Source of the DNA: an uncultured Novosphingobium sp.
GTDB lineage: Bacteria > Pseudomonadota > Alphaproteobacteria > Sphingomonadales > Sphingomonadaceae
Direction of reading: 5' to 3'
DNA: 39,352 bases
Assembly: GCA_937864195.1 (NCBI GenBank)
Contig: CALMJG010000107.1
Location: forward strand, 1 to 39,352
Positions 1 through 7,435 of the stretch are shown here, piece after piece. Made by a program: the position numbers and the translations under genes. A model generated the notes under the pieces. It did no database searches. It had not been told where the DNA came from and saw nothing but the letters and a program-made list of their open reading frames with translations. Numbering within the stretch: the stretch's first letter is position 1; each line of letters starts with the position of its first letter.

Positions 1-35
1 GGGCCGGCGTTGCTTCCGCGAAAGTGGAACTGTCT

Positions 36-794
36 CTAGGGCAGATAGGCTTGCATCGGCCGCGCCGCGCCGGGGCTGCCTTCCAGCGCCCACCGGGTCA
101 GGTCGATGCCCCAGGGGGAATAGGCCAGCAGCTCGCCCAGCGCGAGGAAGCCCACCATCGCGGCCAGCACCACGTACCAGGCCGGGTGGACCTGGCCCCG
201 GTGCCTGGCATCGCGCCGCATTGCCACGAACACGAACACCGTGCAGGCAAGGTTGCTGATCTCCCATGCCCAGGGGATCATGAGCGGCATCGGCAGCAAT
301 CGGCCAAATCCCGGTCCGGCGATCGAGATCAGCGAGCCCAGCATCAGGCGCCGATGCCAGTCGGTGCGGCGGCGCAGGGCCAGCGCGGCCCCGGCCAGTC
401 CGGCGAAGGCGACAAGGCCGATCGGGTTGCCCAGCAGGAACTCGTTCGCATCGAAGAAGAACGGCCCTCCGGTGCGGCGCAGGGAAGTCACCGTCATCAG
501 CGTTCCGACCACCAGCATCAGCGGAATCCACAGCAGCGAAACCAGGCCGAGCCTGCGGTGCAGGGCCGCGTTGCCGCTGGATGCCAGCCCGCTTTGGGCA
601 ACGAACAGCACCAGCCAGCCGAAGAACACGAAGGCGTGAACGTGATAGATCGGCGGGACGGCGAAGGTCGACCGGCCCAATGCCAGATGCAGGCTGAAGG
701 CGCCGGCCATCATCGCCGCGATGACGCAGGCCATGATGAAGAAAAAGCGTTCCTCGCTGCGCGCGGGAACACGGGGTTGGGCCAGGGTGGCCAT
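36..794 (-). CDS. Polytopic membrane protein, function unknown
   Basis: A 252-residue integral membrane protein that I cannot assign to a characterised family. Hydrophobic stretches near residues 17-37, 52-70, 84-104, 123-141, 172-192 and 205-225 suggest six or seven membrane helices. Histidines at or near helix ends (H51, H53, H79, H147, H203), as in the pattern HVHAFVFFGW, could bind a cofactor such as haem; that is only inference. The ATG at 794 is preceded by GGGAG at a suitable distance. It lies 83 bases downstream of the DUF4230 gene but seems to have its own promoter (840-868) with an overlapping dyad, so it may be regulated separately. Confident that it is a gene, not of its role. Confidence 0.8.
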   Translation of the reverse strand: MATLAQPRVPARSEERFFFIMACVIAAMMAGAFSLHLALGRSTFAVPPIYHVHAFVFFGWLVLFVAQSGLASSGNAALHRRLGLVSLLWIPLMLVVGTLMTVTSLRRTGGPFFFDANEFLLGNPIGLVAFAGLAGAALALRRRTDWHRRLMLGSLISIAGPGFGRLLPMPLMIPWAWEISNLACTVFVFVAMRRDARHRGQVHPAWYVVLAAMVGFLALGELLAYSPWGIDLTRWALEGSPGAARPMQAYLP

Positions 795-830
795 AGCGGA
801 AATCTCCCAGATCGCCGCGACCCAATCTGT

Positions 831-868
831 TGTAGGAGGCTAATACACCAAGGCGGCCCCTGCGGCAA
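831..868 (-). promoter_or_regulatory. Candidate promoter with overlapping dyad, upstream of the membrane protein gene
   Basis: On the minus strand a -35-like TTGCCG (863-868) is followed after 17 bases by a -10-like TATTAG (840-845), 46 bases before the start codon at 794. An imperfect 17-bp dyad, TGTA..AG-C-CT..TACA in outline (831-847), covers the -10 box, which is where a repressor would sit. Each box matches four of six consensus positions, so this is a prediction from pattern only. Confidence 0.35.
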
Positions 869-877
869 TGCCGCTCG

Positions 878-1513
878 TCAGGGCGGAGTCGGCTCTCCGT
901 CGAACCGCACCGTCACGCTCACCCGGTCATAGCCGGCCATTTGCAGCGGGATGGTCAGGTTCTGCTGCACCGCCTTCCTGGCCGCATCGCGGGCCAGGTC
1001 CAGCAGCACCGGGCTGTTTGCCTGATCTGCCGCTTGCCGTTCGGCCAGCCGGGTATTGGCGCGGGTGAGCTGGGCCTGCGCGGCATTGGTGATCCACACC
1101 CCTTCGCGCAGGTACTGGGCGCGCCCCTCGTCAAGATTGGGGCGGCCGGGCCGGACCGGGGGCAGGGTGACGGTCAGCCGCTGCGCCTGCCCATCCCAGG
1201 CCAGCCGTTCGCGCCCCAGTTTCGAGAAATCGACCGCATAATCGACCCGCGCCGGGATCACCGCGATCTGCCGGCTTTTAAGCATGCCGAGCAGGCGTTC
1301 GTCGTCCGAGGCGACCACGGGCGAAAGCTGCGCTGAGAACACCGTCAGCCGGTTCTGCTTTTCCAGCGCGACCAGGCTGGTGGCAAGCGGATCGCCCAGG
1401 TCCTCGGGCCCGTAGGCCTGCCAGCCGAGCCATCCGGCCAGCGCCAGCGCGGCGGCGAAGGCCAGCCACGGCGCCCGGGCCGCCGGAGTGCTGGTCAGGC
1501 CGCCAGCGACCAT
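878..1513 (-). CDS. DUF4230 domain membrane-anchored protein
   Basis: A 211-residue protein with one N-terminal membrane segment (about residues 15-32) and a C-terminal domain of DUF4230 type, judged from the remembered pattern: RLTVFSAQLSPVV near the front, a VDYAVDFSKLG segment, LPPVRPGRPNLD, and an ending in VSVTVRFDGEP. The family has no established function; the topology suggests that the domain faces the periplasm. Its ATG at 1513 lies inside the upstream hydrolase gene, a 19-base overlap (1495-1513), so the two are probably translationally coupled. No cofactor or catalytic motif is visible. Confidence 0.82.
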   Translation of the reverse strand: MVAGGLTSTPAARAPWLAFAAALALAGWLGWQAYGPEDLGDPLATSLVALEKQNRLTVFSAQLSPVVASDDERLLGMLKSRQIAVIPARVDYAVDFSKLGRERLAWDGQAQRLTVTLPPVRPGRPNLDEGRAQYLREGVWITNAAQAQLTRANTRLAERQAADQANSPVLLDLARDAARKAVQQNLTIPLQMAGYDRVSVTVRFDGEPTPP

Positions 1514-2400
1514 GCTTCATCTTCGCAGCGGACCCGGCCCTGGTTTTCGAGATCGACCAGGTGGGCCAGCACCGAACGCCCCGCCGCGCCGGTCAGGCTG
1601 GGGTCCAGTCCCTTGTACATCCGCGGCACCATGTCGGCGATGGTGGCCGGCCCTTCGCCCAGCAAGCGCAGGATCTGCCCTTCGCGCTGGCGGCGGTGCC
1701 CCAGCATGCCCCGCACCAGCTGGCGCGGCTTTTCGACGGCAGGCCCGTGCGCGGGATAGAACACGCTGTCCTCACGGTCGTGCAGTTTCTGCAGGCTGGC
1801 CATGTAGGCGCTCATGTCGCCATCGGGGGGCGAAACGACGCTGGTCGACCAGGCCATCACGTGATCCCCGGTGAACAGCGCGCCGCTTTCGACCAGCGAA
1901 TAGCACAGGTGGTTGCTGGTATGCCCCGGGGTCGCGACGGCCTCGATCGTCCAGTCGGGACCGGTCACGCGCTCGCCATCGGCCAGCACGCGGTCGGGCG
2001 CATAGTCGGGATCGAAGGCGGCATCGGCGCGCGGGCCGGTGTCGTCGATGGTCAGAGGCGCGCAGCCGATGATCAGTGCCCCGGTGCGTGCTTTCAGTTC
2101 CGCGGCGGCTGGCGAGTGATCGCGGTGGGTATGGGTGCACAGGATCGTGGTGATCCGTGCCGGACCGGCCGCCGCAATGATTGCGTCGACGTGGCCCATG
2201 CCGTTGGTATCGGCATGGCCCGCCACGCCCGTGCCCGCCGGACCCGGATCGATCACCGCCAGTTCGCTACCCGCGCCGACCAGGTAGGTCTGCGTTCCGG
2301 TGTAGGTATAGGGCGAGGGATTGGGCGCCAGAACGCGCCGCACCAGCGGTTCGCATTGCTCGGAAAGGCCGGTCGGCCAGGGCTTGGGAGGAATGGACAT
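1495..2400 (-). CDS. Metallo-beta-lactamase fold hydrolase (LACTB2-like)
   Basis: A 301-residue MBL-fold hydrolase. The metal site is complete: THTHRDH supplies H90, H92, D94 and H95; TPGHT supplies H160; TGDHV supplies D179; PAHGP supplies H218. After about residue 225 comes a helical, winged-helix-like tail (RRQREGQILRLL, then VLAHLVDLENQGRV), the arrangement of the LACTB2/RNase Z-related hydrolases often annotated as thiolesterases or glyoxalase II-like. The substrate cannot be read from the sequence. The frame stays open upstream to 2532, but the ATG at 2400 gives the normal N-terminus and avoids overlap with the DUF1465 gene, which stops at 2447. It leads into the DUF4230 gene with overlap. 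Confidence 0.88.
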   Translation of the reverse strand: MSIPPKPWPTGLSEQCEPLVRRVLAPNPSPYTYTGTQTYLVGAGSELAVIDPGPAGTGVAGHADTNGMGHVDAIIAAAGPARITTILCTHTHRDHSPAAAELKARTGALIIGCAPLTIDDTGPRADAAFDPDYAPDRVLADGERVTGPDWTIEAVATPGHTSNHLCYSLVESGALFTGDHVMAWSTSVVSPPDGDMSAYMASLQKLHDREDSVFYPAHGPAVEKPRQLVRGMLGHRRQREGQILRLLGEGPATIADMVPRMYKGLDPSLTGAAGRSVLAHLVDLENQGRVRCEDEAWSLAA

Positions 2401-2446
2401 GGCGCGGATATGGCCTTTCCGGTCCCGCAATCCAAGGGGGAAGGAC

Positions 2447-2911
2447 TCAGTTCGGCCGGGGCACGATGCCCAGGCGCTCGCGCAGCGCCGCGATCGCGCT
2501 GGACGCGGCCGGCTGCCGCTCGCGCCAGCCATTGTCGAGCCGCTTGAGCCGCGCGTGGAAGCGTTCGGTCGCCAGGATCAGTTCGCGCGTTTCGGCATCG
2601 ATCAGCGCCATGCGGTGCGCCTCGCTTTCCGGGAAATCCGCCAGGCGCCCGTGGCGACGCAGCTGGAATTCGCTGAGTTCGCCCGCAAAGAAGGCCCGGT
2701 GATTGAGCAGCCAGGCCACCGCGTGCATCATCCGCGTAGTGGTGCGCAGCGCCTCGCACGACATGGCGATGCGCGCCTCGTCCTCGCCCGCAGGGGCGGG
2801 ATCGAGCCGTCCGGACAGGGCAAAGGCCATCCGCACTTCGTCCGACAGGACGAGCGCTTCGCAATAGAGCCCCTCGATGATCCGGGGGTTGAGGCTTGCA
2901 GGACTGGCCAT
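2447..2911 (-). CDS. DUF1465 / RcdA-like protein
   Basis: A 154-residue helical protein that matches the remembered DUF1465 pattern: LNPRIIEGLYCEALVLSDEV near the N-terminus, a central TTTRMMHAVAWLLNHRAFFAGE helix pair cut here by position (residues 57-78), and FPESEAHRMALIDAETREL. RcdA of Caulobacter, the adaptor that helps ClpXP degrade the cell-cycle regulator CtrA, belongs to this family, so a role in regulated proteolysis is a reasonable inference but is untested here. The frame is open to 2971; the internal ATG at 2911 is chosen because it gives the family N-terminus and follows AGGA closely. It is 46 bases upstream of the hydrolase gene and 120 bases downstream of a YdcH gene. Confidence 0.8.
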   Translation of the reverse strand: MASPASLNPRIIEGLYCEALVLSDEVRMAFALSGRLDPAPAGEDEARIAMSCEALRTTTRMMHAVAWLLNHRAFFAGELSEFQLRRHGRLADFPESEAHRMALIDAETRELILATERFHARLKRLDNGWRERQPAASSAIAALRERLGIVPRPN

Positions 2912-3031
2912 CGATCCTGCGATAAGCCCGTCGGGAGTCGCTTGCCAACAGGGCGCCACCCGGTTTCGCACATCATTTTCGCAATGTTCCGGCGGGGGAC
3001 GTTTCCTGCCGCGAAGCAGACCAATATCGAA

Positions 3032-3229
3032 CTACGCGATGATATCCGGGATCAGGTAGTCCTCGATCAGCGAGATCTGGTCCTTCAGCTTCAGCTTGCG
3101 CTTCTTCAGCCGGGCGATCTGCAACTGGTCGATGCTGCCCGCTGCGGATAGCGCGTCGATGGCCGCGTCAAGGTCGCGATGCTCGATACGGAGCATTTCC
3201 AGACGCTTGCGCATTTCGTCTTCGGTCAC
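3032..3229 (-). CDS. YdcH-family (DUF465) small protein
   Basis: A 65-residue YdcH/DUF465 protein: a short helical hairpin with the hallmark HRDLDAAIDAL followed by LKKRKLKLKDQI and an acidic C-terminus. The family is abundant in proteobacteria and has no settled function. The frame extends upstream to an ATG at 3310, but I chose the GTG at 3229 because AGGGA lies about six bases before it and the product then begins TEDEMRKRLEML, as relatives do. A second, shorter YdcH gene starts on the other strand at 3461, making a divergent pair. Confidence 0.85.
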   Translation of the reverse strand: MTEDEMRKRLEMLRIEHRDLDAAIDALSAAGSIDQLQIARLKKRKLKLKDQISLIEDYLIPDIIA

Positions 3230-3460
3230 GGTGCTTCCCTGTGCGTGCCGGCCTGGGGTGCCGGGTTGACGTGTCCCAACGGGGCACCGGCGGCCAGTCG
3301 CTGTCTCCATGCCGTCTGTCGCAAGGATTCACCAAGGCGCTTCGCAAGACAAGCTTAATATGCTTCGATGACCCTTGCAGCGACCCCGCCGGTAACCGAG
3401 TCGGGACCCGTGCGGCGGCACTGCGTATCCCGGTCGGGAGCGAGAGAAGGAGTGACGCCT

Positions 3461-3616
3461 ATGGAACAGTCGCATGCCAGCGCCCTGCAATTCAAGCATG
3501 CCGGTCTTGAGCGCCGGATCACCGAAGAGCAGAGCCGCCCTATGCCTGACTTGGCGATGATCCAGACCCTCAAGAAACGCAAGTTGAGGATCAAGGAAGA
3601 ACTGGAGCACCTTTAA
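3461..3616 (+). CDS. YdcH-family (DUF465) mini-protein
   Basis: A 51-residue protein with the YdcH ending LKKRKLRIKEELEHL and an N-terminus MEQSHASALQFKHAGLE. The ATG at 3461 is preceded by AGAAGGAG with good spacing, which decides it over the upstream in-frame ATG at 3368. Function unknown; the charged helical hairpin suggests binding to a partner rather than catalysis. It is followed by a GC-rich hairpin (3633-3655) and lies 149 bases before ptsP. It shares the LKKRKL core with the divergent neighbour at 3032-3229, so the two are probably distant paralogues. Confidence 0.85.
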   Translation: MEQSHASALQFKHAGLERRITEEQSRPMPDLAMIQTLKKRKLRIKEELEHL

Positions 3617-3632
3617 GGCTCCACGCCGCCGC

Positions 3633-3655
3633 GCCCCCACTGCGCAGGTGGGGGC
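3633..3655 (+). terminator. GC-rich hairpin after the YdcH mini-gene
   Basis: GCCCCCAC (3633-3640) and GTGGGGGC (3648-3655) are perfect 8-base complements around a 7-base loop, 16 bases after the YdcH stop codon. No clear T-run follows, so it may be a weak or Rho-assisted terminator, or a 3' stabiliser. Confidence 0.4.
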
Positions 3656-3668
3656 CAGGCGGCGATAA

Positions 3669-3704
3669 TATTGCTGCAATCCTGCCGCAATTATTGCTGC
3701 AATC
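3669..3704. promoter_or_regulatory. Pair of 13-bp palindrome-centred repeats upstream of ptsP
   Basis: TATTGCTGCAATC occurs exactly at 3669-3681 and again at 3692-3704. Each copy contains the odd palindrome ATTGC-T-GCAAT. The copies repeat every 23 bp, close to two helical turns, and sit 62-97 bases before the ptsP start. A GCCGCAATTATTG segment between them resembles a further half site. This looks like a tandem operator for a dimeric regulator; the regulator is unknown. Confidence 0.5.
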
Positions 3705-3765
3705 GTTACGTATGCAGGGCGTCTGGCGCGTTTCCAAGCGGCGCGCTTTGGGTTAGGCTCCGATC

Positions 3766-6042
3766 ATGCCAGCATCCAGCGCCGTAACTTCCGCCCGGAC
3801 CATCCTGACGCGCCTGCACGATGTCATGGCCTCGCGCCATCACGTCCAGGCCAAGCTCAACACGGTGGTCGAGGTGATCGGGGAGGGGCTCGATAGCGAG
3901 GTCTGCTCGGTCTACCTGCTGCGCGAAGGCATGCTGGAACTGTTCGCCACGCGCGGGCTGGCGCAGGAGGCGGTCCACGTCACCCGCATGGCGATCGGCG
4001 AAGGCCTGGTCGGCACGATCGCCGGCAATGTCGAGACGCTGAACCTGGCCGAGGCGGCGGCCCATCCGGACTTTTCGTACCGCCCGGAAACCGGCGAGGA
4101 CAAGTACCACTCGTTCGCCGGGGTGCCGATCGTGCGGCGCGAGCGGGCTGTCGGGGTGCTGTGCGTCCAGCACGTCGATCCGCGCCGCTATGAAGAGGTG
4201 GAGATCGAGGCGCTGCAGACCGTGGCGATGGTCCTGTCCGAACTGATCGGCAGCGCGGGACTGGTCGATGATGAGGACGCGGCGCTTGGCCCGCAGCAGA
4301 CCGGGCCGGTCAGGCTGAACGGGCTGGCGCTGGTCAAGGGTCTGGCCTCGGGCGTCGCGGTCTATCACCAGCCGCGCGTCACTATCGAGCATGTCATGGC
4401 GGAAGACCGCGATGCAGAGCTTCAGCGGGTCTACCTCGCCTTCGACAAGATGCGCGAACAGATCGACCGGATGGCCAGCCAGGCCGAATTCGGCGTGGGC
4501 GGAGAGCACGAGGAAGTGCTCGAGACCTACAAGATGTTCGCTTACGACGAAGGCTGGAGCCGCCGGATCATCGAGGCGATCGACAGCGGCCTGACCGCCG
4601 AGGCGGCGATCGAGCGGGTCCAGCAGCGCACCCGGATGCGCATGCGCCAGATCGACGATCCGCTGCTGGCCGACAGGATGCACGATCTGGAGGACCTGTC
4701 CAACCGCCTGCTCCGGACCGTCTCGGGCCAGATGGGCACGGCGGCAAGCATGGGCCTGCGGCAGGATTCGATCCTGATCGCGCGCAACCTCGGCCCTGCT
4801 GAACTGCTCGAGTATGACAAGCGCCGCCTCAAGGGCGTGGTGCTGGAGGAAGGCTCGCTCACCGCCCATGTGGTGATCGTGGCCCGGGCCATGGGCATTC
4901 CGGTGCTCGGCCGCGTGCGGGGCCTGCGCGGCGCGGTGCGCGATGGCGATCCGCTGCTGCTCGATGCCAGCCAGGGCACGGTAACGGTTCGCCCGCTGCC
5001 GGCGATGAACGAAGCCTTCGAGGCCCGCTTCGCCAAGTCGAAGGAGCGTCAGGCCGCCTATGCCGCGCTGCGCGATGTCGAACCCTTCACCCGCTGCGGC
5101 ACCCGCATCACCGTGCTGATGAACGCGGGCCTGCGCGATGACATGCCCAACCTGGCGCTCACCGGGGCGGACGGGGTGGGGCTGTTCCGCACCGAGTTCC
5201 AGTTCCTGGTTTCCGCCACTCTCCCCGCGCGCGAGCGGCAGACCCGGCTCTACCGCGACGTGCTGGAAGCGGCGGGCAACCGTCCGGTGGTGTTCCGCAC
5301 GGTCGACATCGGCGGGGACAAGGTGCTGCCCTACCTGCGCCATAACGACGGCGAACTGGAGGAGAACCCGGCGATGGGCTGGCGCGCGCTGCGCGTCGCG
5401 CTGGAGCGCGAGGGCCTGCTCAAGGTCCAGGCCCGCGCCCTGCTGGAAGCCGCGGCGGGCCGCACGCTGAACGTCATGTTCCCGATGGTTTCGGAACCGT
5501 GGGAATTCGACGCAGCGCGCGGCGTGTTCGAAAGCCAGCGCGAATTCCTCAAGAAGCAGAAGAAGCTGCTGCCCGAATCGATCCGCTATGGCGCGATGCT
5601 CGAAGTCCCGGCGCTGGCCGAGCAGCTGGACCTGATCGCGCCGCGTCTGTCGTTCCTGTCGATCGGCACCAACGACCTCACCCAGTTCCTGTTCGCGGCG
5701 GATCGTTCCCATCCCAAGCTGGCCGAACGGTACGACTGGCTGAGCCCGGCGATCCTGCGGTTCCTGCGGCGGGTGCTGCTGAGCGTGGCCGGGCACAATG
5801 TCGACGTGACGGTCTGCGGCGAAATGGGCGGGCGGCGGCTGGAAGCGCTGGCGCTGCTGGGGCTGGGAATCCACCGTCTGTCGATCACGCCCGCATCGGT
5901 CGGGCCGATCAAGGAACTGGTCCGCAAGATCGACCTGTCGGAAATCTCGGCGGCGATGAAGCAGTGGCTCTCGTCCCCCCCGCCGAACATGCGCGAGGCA
6001 CTGACCCTGTGGGCCCAGGAGCGCGGAATCGAGGTCGATTGA
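3766..6042 (+). CDS. ptsP: Phosphoenolpyruvate-protein phosphotransferase, nitrogen PTS enzyme I
   Basis: A 758-residue EI-Ntr, which takes phosphate from phosphoenolpyruvate and passes it to the NPr/HPr carrier of the nitrogen-related PTS in the cytoplasm. Domains in order: an N-terminal GAF sensor (about 20-165), the EI helical domain (about 185-305), the phosphohistidine swivel domain with H368 in EGSLTAHVVIVAR, and the PEP-binding barrel (about 420-715) with GLFRTEFQFL, DIGGDKVLPYL, SIGTNDLTQF and the catalytic cysteine C684 in VCGEMGG. Length and motif order match EI-Ntr rather than sugar EI, which lacks the GAF part. NPr and EIIA-Ntr are not in the window. A repeat pair at 3669-3704 may control it, and a strong hairpin (6088-6110) follows it. 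Confidence 0.96.
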   Translation: MPASSAVTSARTILTRLHDVMASRHHVQAKLNTVVEVIGEGLDSEVCSVYLLREGMLELFATRGLAQEAVHVTRMAIGEGLVGTIAGNVETLNLAEAAAHPDFSYRPETGEDKYHSFAGVPIVRRERAVGVLCVQHVDPRRYEEVEIEALQTVAMVLSELIGSAGLVDDEDAALGPQQTGPVRLNGLALVKGLASGVAVYHQPRVTIEHVMAEDRDAELQRVYLAFDKMREQIDRMASQAEFGVGGEHEEVLETYKMFAYDEGWSRRIIEAIDSGLTAEAAIERVQQRTRMRMRQIDDPLLADRMHDLEDLSNRLLRTVSGQMGTAASMGLRQDSILIARNLGPAELLEYDKRRLKGVVLEEGSLTAHVVIVARAMGIPVLGRVRGLRGAVRDGDPLLLDASQGTVTVRPLPAMNEAFEARFAKSKERQAAYAALRDVEPFTRCGTRITVLMNAGLRDDMPNLALTGADGVGLFRTEFQFLVSATLPARERQTRLYRDVLEAAGNRPVVFRTVDIGGDKVLPYLRHNDGELEENPAMGWRALRVALEREGLLKVQARALLEAAAGRTLNVMFPMVSEPWEFDAARGVFESQREFLKKQKKLLPESIRYGAMLEVPALAEQLDLIAPRLSFLSIGTNDLTQFLFAADRSHPKLAERYDWLSPAILRFLRRVLLSVAGHNVDVTVCGEMGGRRLEALALLGLGIHRLSITPASVGPIKELVRKIDLSEISAAMKQWLSSPPPNMREALTLWAQERGIEVD

Positions 6043-6087
6043 GCCAGCTGGCGCGCGCCGGTGCACCATGTGCCATCGGCCTGTCAT

Positions 6088-6110
6088 GCGCGGCAGGCAT
6101 CCTGCCGCGC
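6088..6110 (+). terminator. Perfect 10-bp hairpin after ptsP
   Basis: GCGCGGCAGG (6088-6097), loop CAT, CCTGCCGCGC (6101-6110): a perfect stem 46 bases after the ptsP stop, followed only by a short CCTTTAT. It is a likely transcription end or processing signal, without a canonical T-run. Confidence 0.45.
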
Positions 6111-6136
6111 GAGGCGCCTTTATCCGGCGGCGGGCA

Positions 6137-6165
6137 TTGACTTCGCATGGTAAACGACGATTGTC
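6137..6165 (+). promoter_or_regulatory. Possible promoter for the RodZ-like gene
   Basis: TTGACT (6137-6142) is a good -35 box. Seventeen bases later ATTGTC (6160-6165) is a poor -10 match, and the preferred start codon lies 46 bases further on. The -35 box and its place just after the ptsP hairpin are the only support. Confidence 0.3.
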
Positions 6166-6210
6166 CTGCGCTTCGCAAACACGCCAGTAATGCAATCAAT
6201 CGGGGTCGGG

Positions 6211-7266
6211 ATGGCGGATGAAGTAACAGAAGAGGCCCAGCTGCCTCTGGACAATGTCGGCGCGCGGCTGCGGCGCGCCCGCGAGGCCAAGGGAATGAGT
6301 CTGGCGCAGGTCGCGGCCAAGACCCGGATCCCCGAACGGCTCCTCGCCGCGATCGAGCAGGGTAATTTTTCGGCGCTTCCGGCGCGCACCTATGCCGTGG
6401 GTTTCTCGCGCTCCTATGCGAAGGCAGTGGGGCTCAACGACCTGGAGATCGCCGAAGCGGTGCGCGGCGAACTGGCCGAGCAATATGTCGAGCCGCCGCG
6501 CCGCCCCCCTGCGTTCGAGCCCGGTGATCCGGCCCGCGTTCCGCCCGGCCGCCTGGCCTGGCTGGCCGCGCTTGGCGCGCTGGCGCTGCTAATCGCAGGC
6601 CTGTTCTTCTGGCGCAGCTATTTCTTGCCCGGGGGCGAATTGCCCTCGATCCTGCCGCAGGAGACTGCGGCCCCTGCAGCTGGCGCCGAGGCCCAGGCGC
6701 CCCAGCCGCCCCAGCCGCCCGCCTCGGGGCCGGTGGTGTTCACCGCCATGGCGGACGGGGTGTGGGTCAAGTTCTATGATGGAGCCGGGGTCCAGCTGCT
6801 GCAGAAGCAGATGGCGATGGGCGAGACCTGGACCGTCCCGGCCGATGCGGCCGACGTCCGCATCTGGACCGCGCGGCCCGACCAACTGACCATCACCATC
6901 GGCGGCCAGCCGGTGCCGCCGCTTTCCGACGTCCAGCGGACAATCAAGGACGTGCCGGTTGACGCCGCCTCGCTGCTCGCGCGTGGTGCCGCTCCGGCGG
7001 CCACGGGCGGACAGGTGGGGGCTGCCCCGGCTCCGGTCGCCGCCCAGCCTGCTGGTCTGGCGACCGCGCCGGGCGGGCCTGCACCGCAGGCGCGCAGTGC
7101 GCCGGCTGCTGCGCGGGCCCCTGCGCCGGCCCCTTCGCCAGTTCGTGTGCCGGTCGGCGTCGCCGCTCCGGCTCCGCAGCCGGTGCGCAGCAGCGCGCCG
7201 CTGGTCCCGGCACCGGCATCGGCGCCGGTCGAGAGCGATCCCGGAGCCGCGACAATCCAGCTATAG
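6211..7266 (+). CDS. RodZ-like helix-turn-helix membrane protein (DUF4115)
   Basis: A 351-residue protein with the RodZ layout: a cytoplasmic HTH of Cro/Xre type (about 15-78, GARLRRAREAKGMSLAQVA then ARTYAVGFSRSYA), a proline-rich linker, one membrane helix (about 114-134), a periplasmic beta domain of DUF4115 type (about 170-245), and a long Ala/Pro-rich tail to the end. RodZ links MreB to the cell wall machinery and helps set cell shape, so an envelope or cytoskeletal role is likely; the HTH serves protein contact rather than DNA binding in known members. ATG 6211 was preferred to ATG 6190 because GGGG precedes it. The last codons lie in a 19-bp tandem duplication (7257-7294). Confidence 0.85.
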   Translation: MADEVTEEAQLPLDNVGARLRRAREAKGMSLAQVAAKTRIPERLLAAIEQGNFSALPARTYAVGFSRSYAKAVGLNDLEIAEAVRGELAEQYVEPPRRPPAFEPGDPARVPPGRLAWLAALGALALLIAGLFFWRSYFLPGGELPSILPQETAAPAAGAEAQAPQPPQPPASGPVVFTAMADGVWVKFYDGAGVQLLQKQMAMGETWTVPADAADVRIWTARPDQLTITIGGQPVPPLSDVQRTIKDVPVDAASLLARGAAPAATGGQVGAAPAPVAAQPAGLATAPGGPAPQARSAPAAARAPAPAPSPVRVPVGVAAPAPQPVRSSAPLVPAPASAPVESDPGAATIQL

Positions 7267-7294
7267 GCCGGCAGGCCAGCTATAGACTGGCAGG
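7257..7294 (+). repeat. 19-bp tandem duplication across the RodZ-like stop codon
   Basis: Two adjacent 19-base units, 7257-7275 and 7276-7294, both beginning CCAGCTATAG and both ending GGCAGG, differ at two positions. The first unit contains the stop TAG (7264-7266), so the second carries a duplicated copy of it outside the gene. It looks like a recent slippage event. Confidence 0.7.
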
Positions 7295-7435
7295 CCCGGG
7301 GCCGGTTGCCCCAGGGGGGGCGCTCCGCAGGCGCCTCATCGCGGGTTCATTCCGCTGCGGATAGGTGAAGCTGCGCGCTCGACAGCGCGCGTGCGCCGGG
7401 CCTAGAAAGGTGCCCGGTCAAGGATGGTGGGAACA

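Noticed and set aside
24..932. 302-codon plus-strand frame at the left end
   Set aside because: Shadow of the minus-strand membrane protein; rich in Gln, His, Arg and Gly, without hydrophobic core.
3706..6195. 829-codon open frame on the minus strand opposite ptsP
   Set aside because: Its product is rich in Arg, His, Gln and Asp without any domain, as expected for the antisense of a GC-rich gene; ptsP on the plus strand has every catalytic motif.
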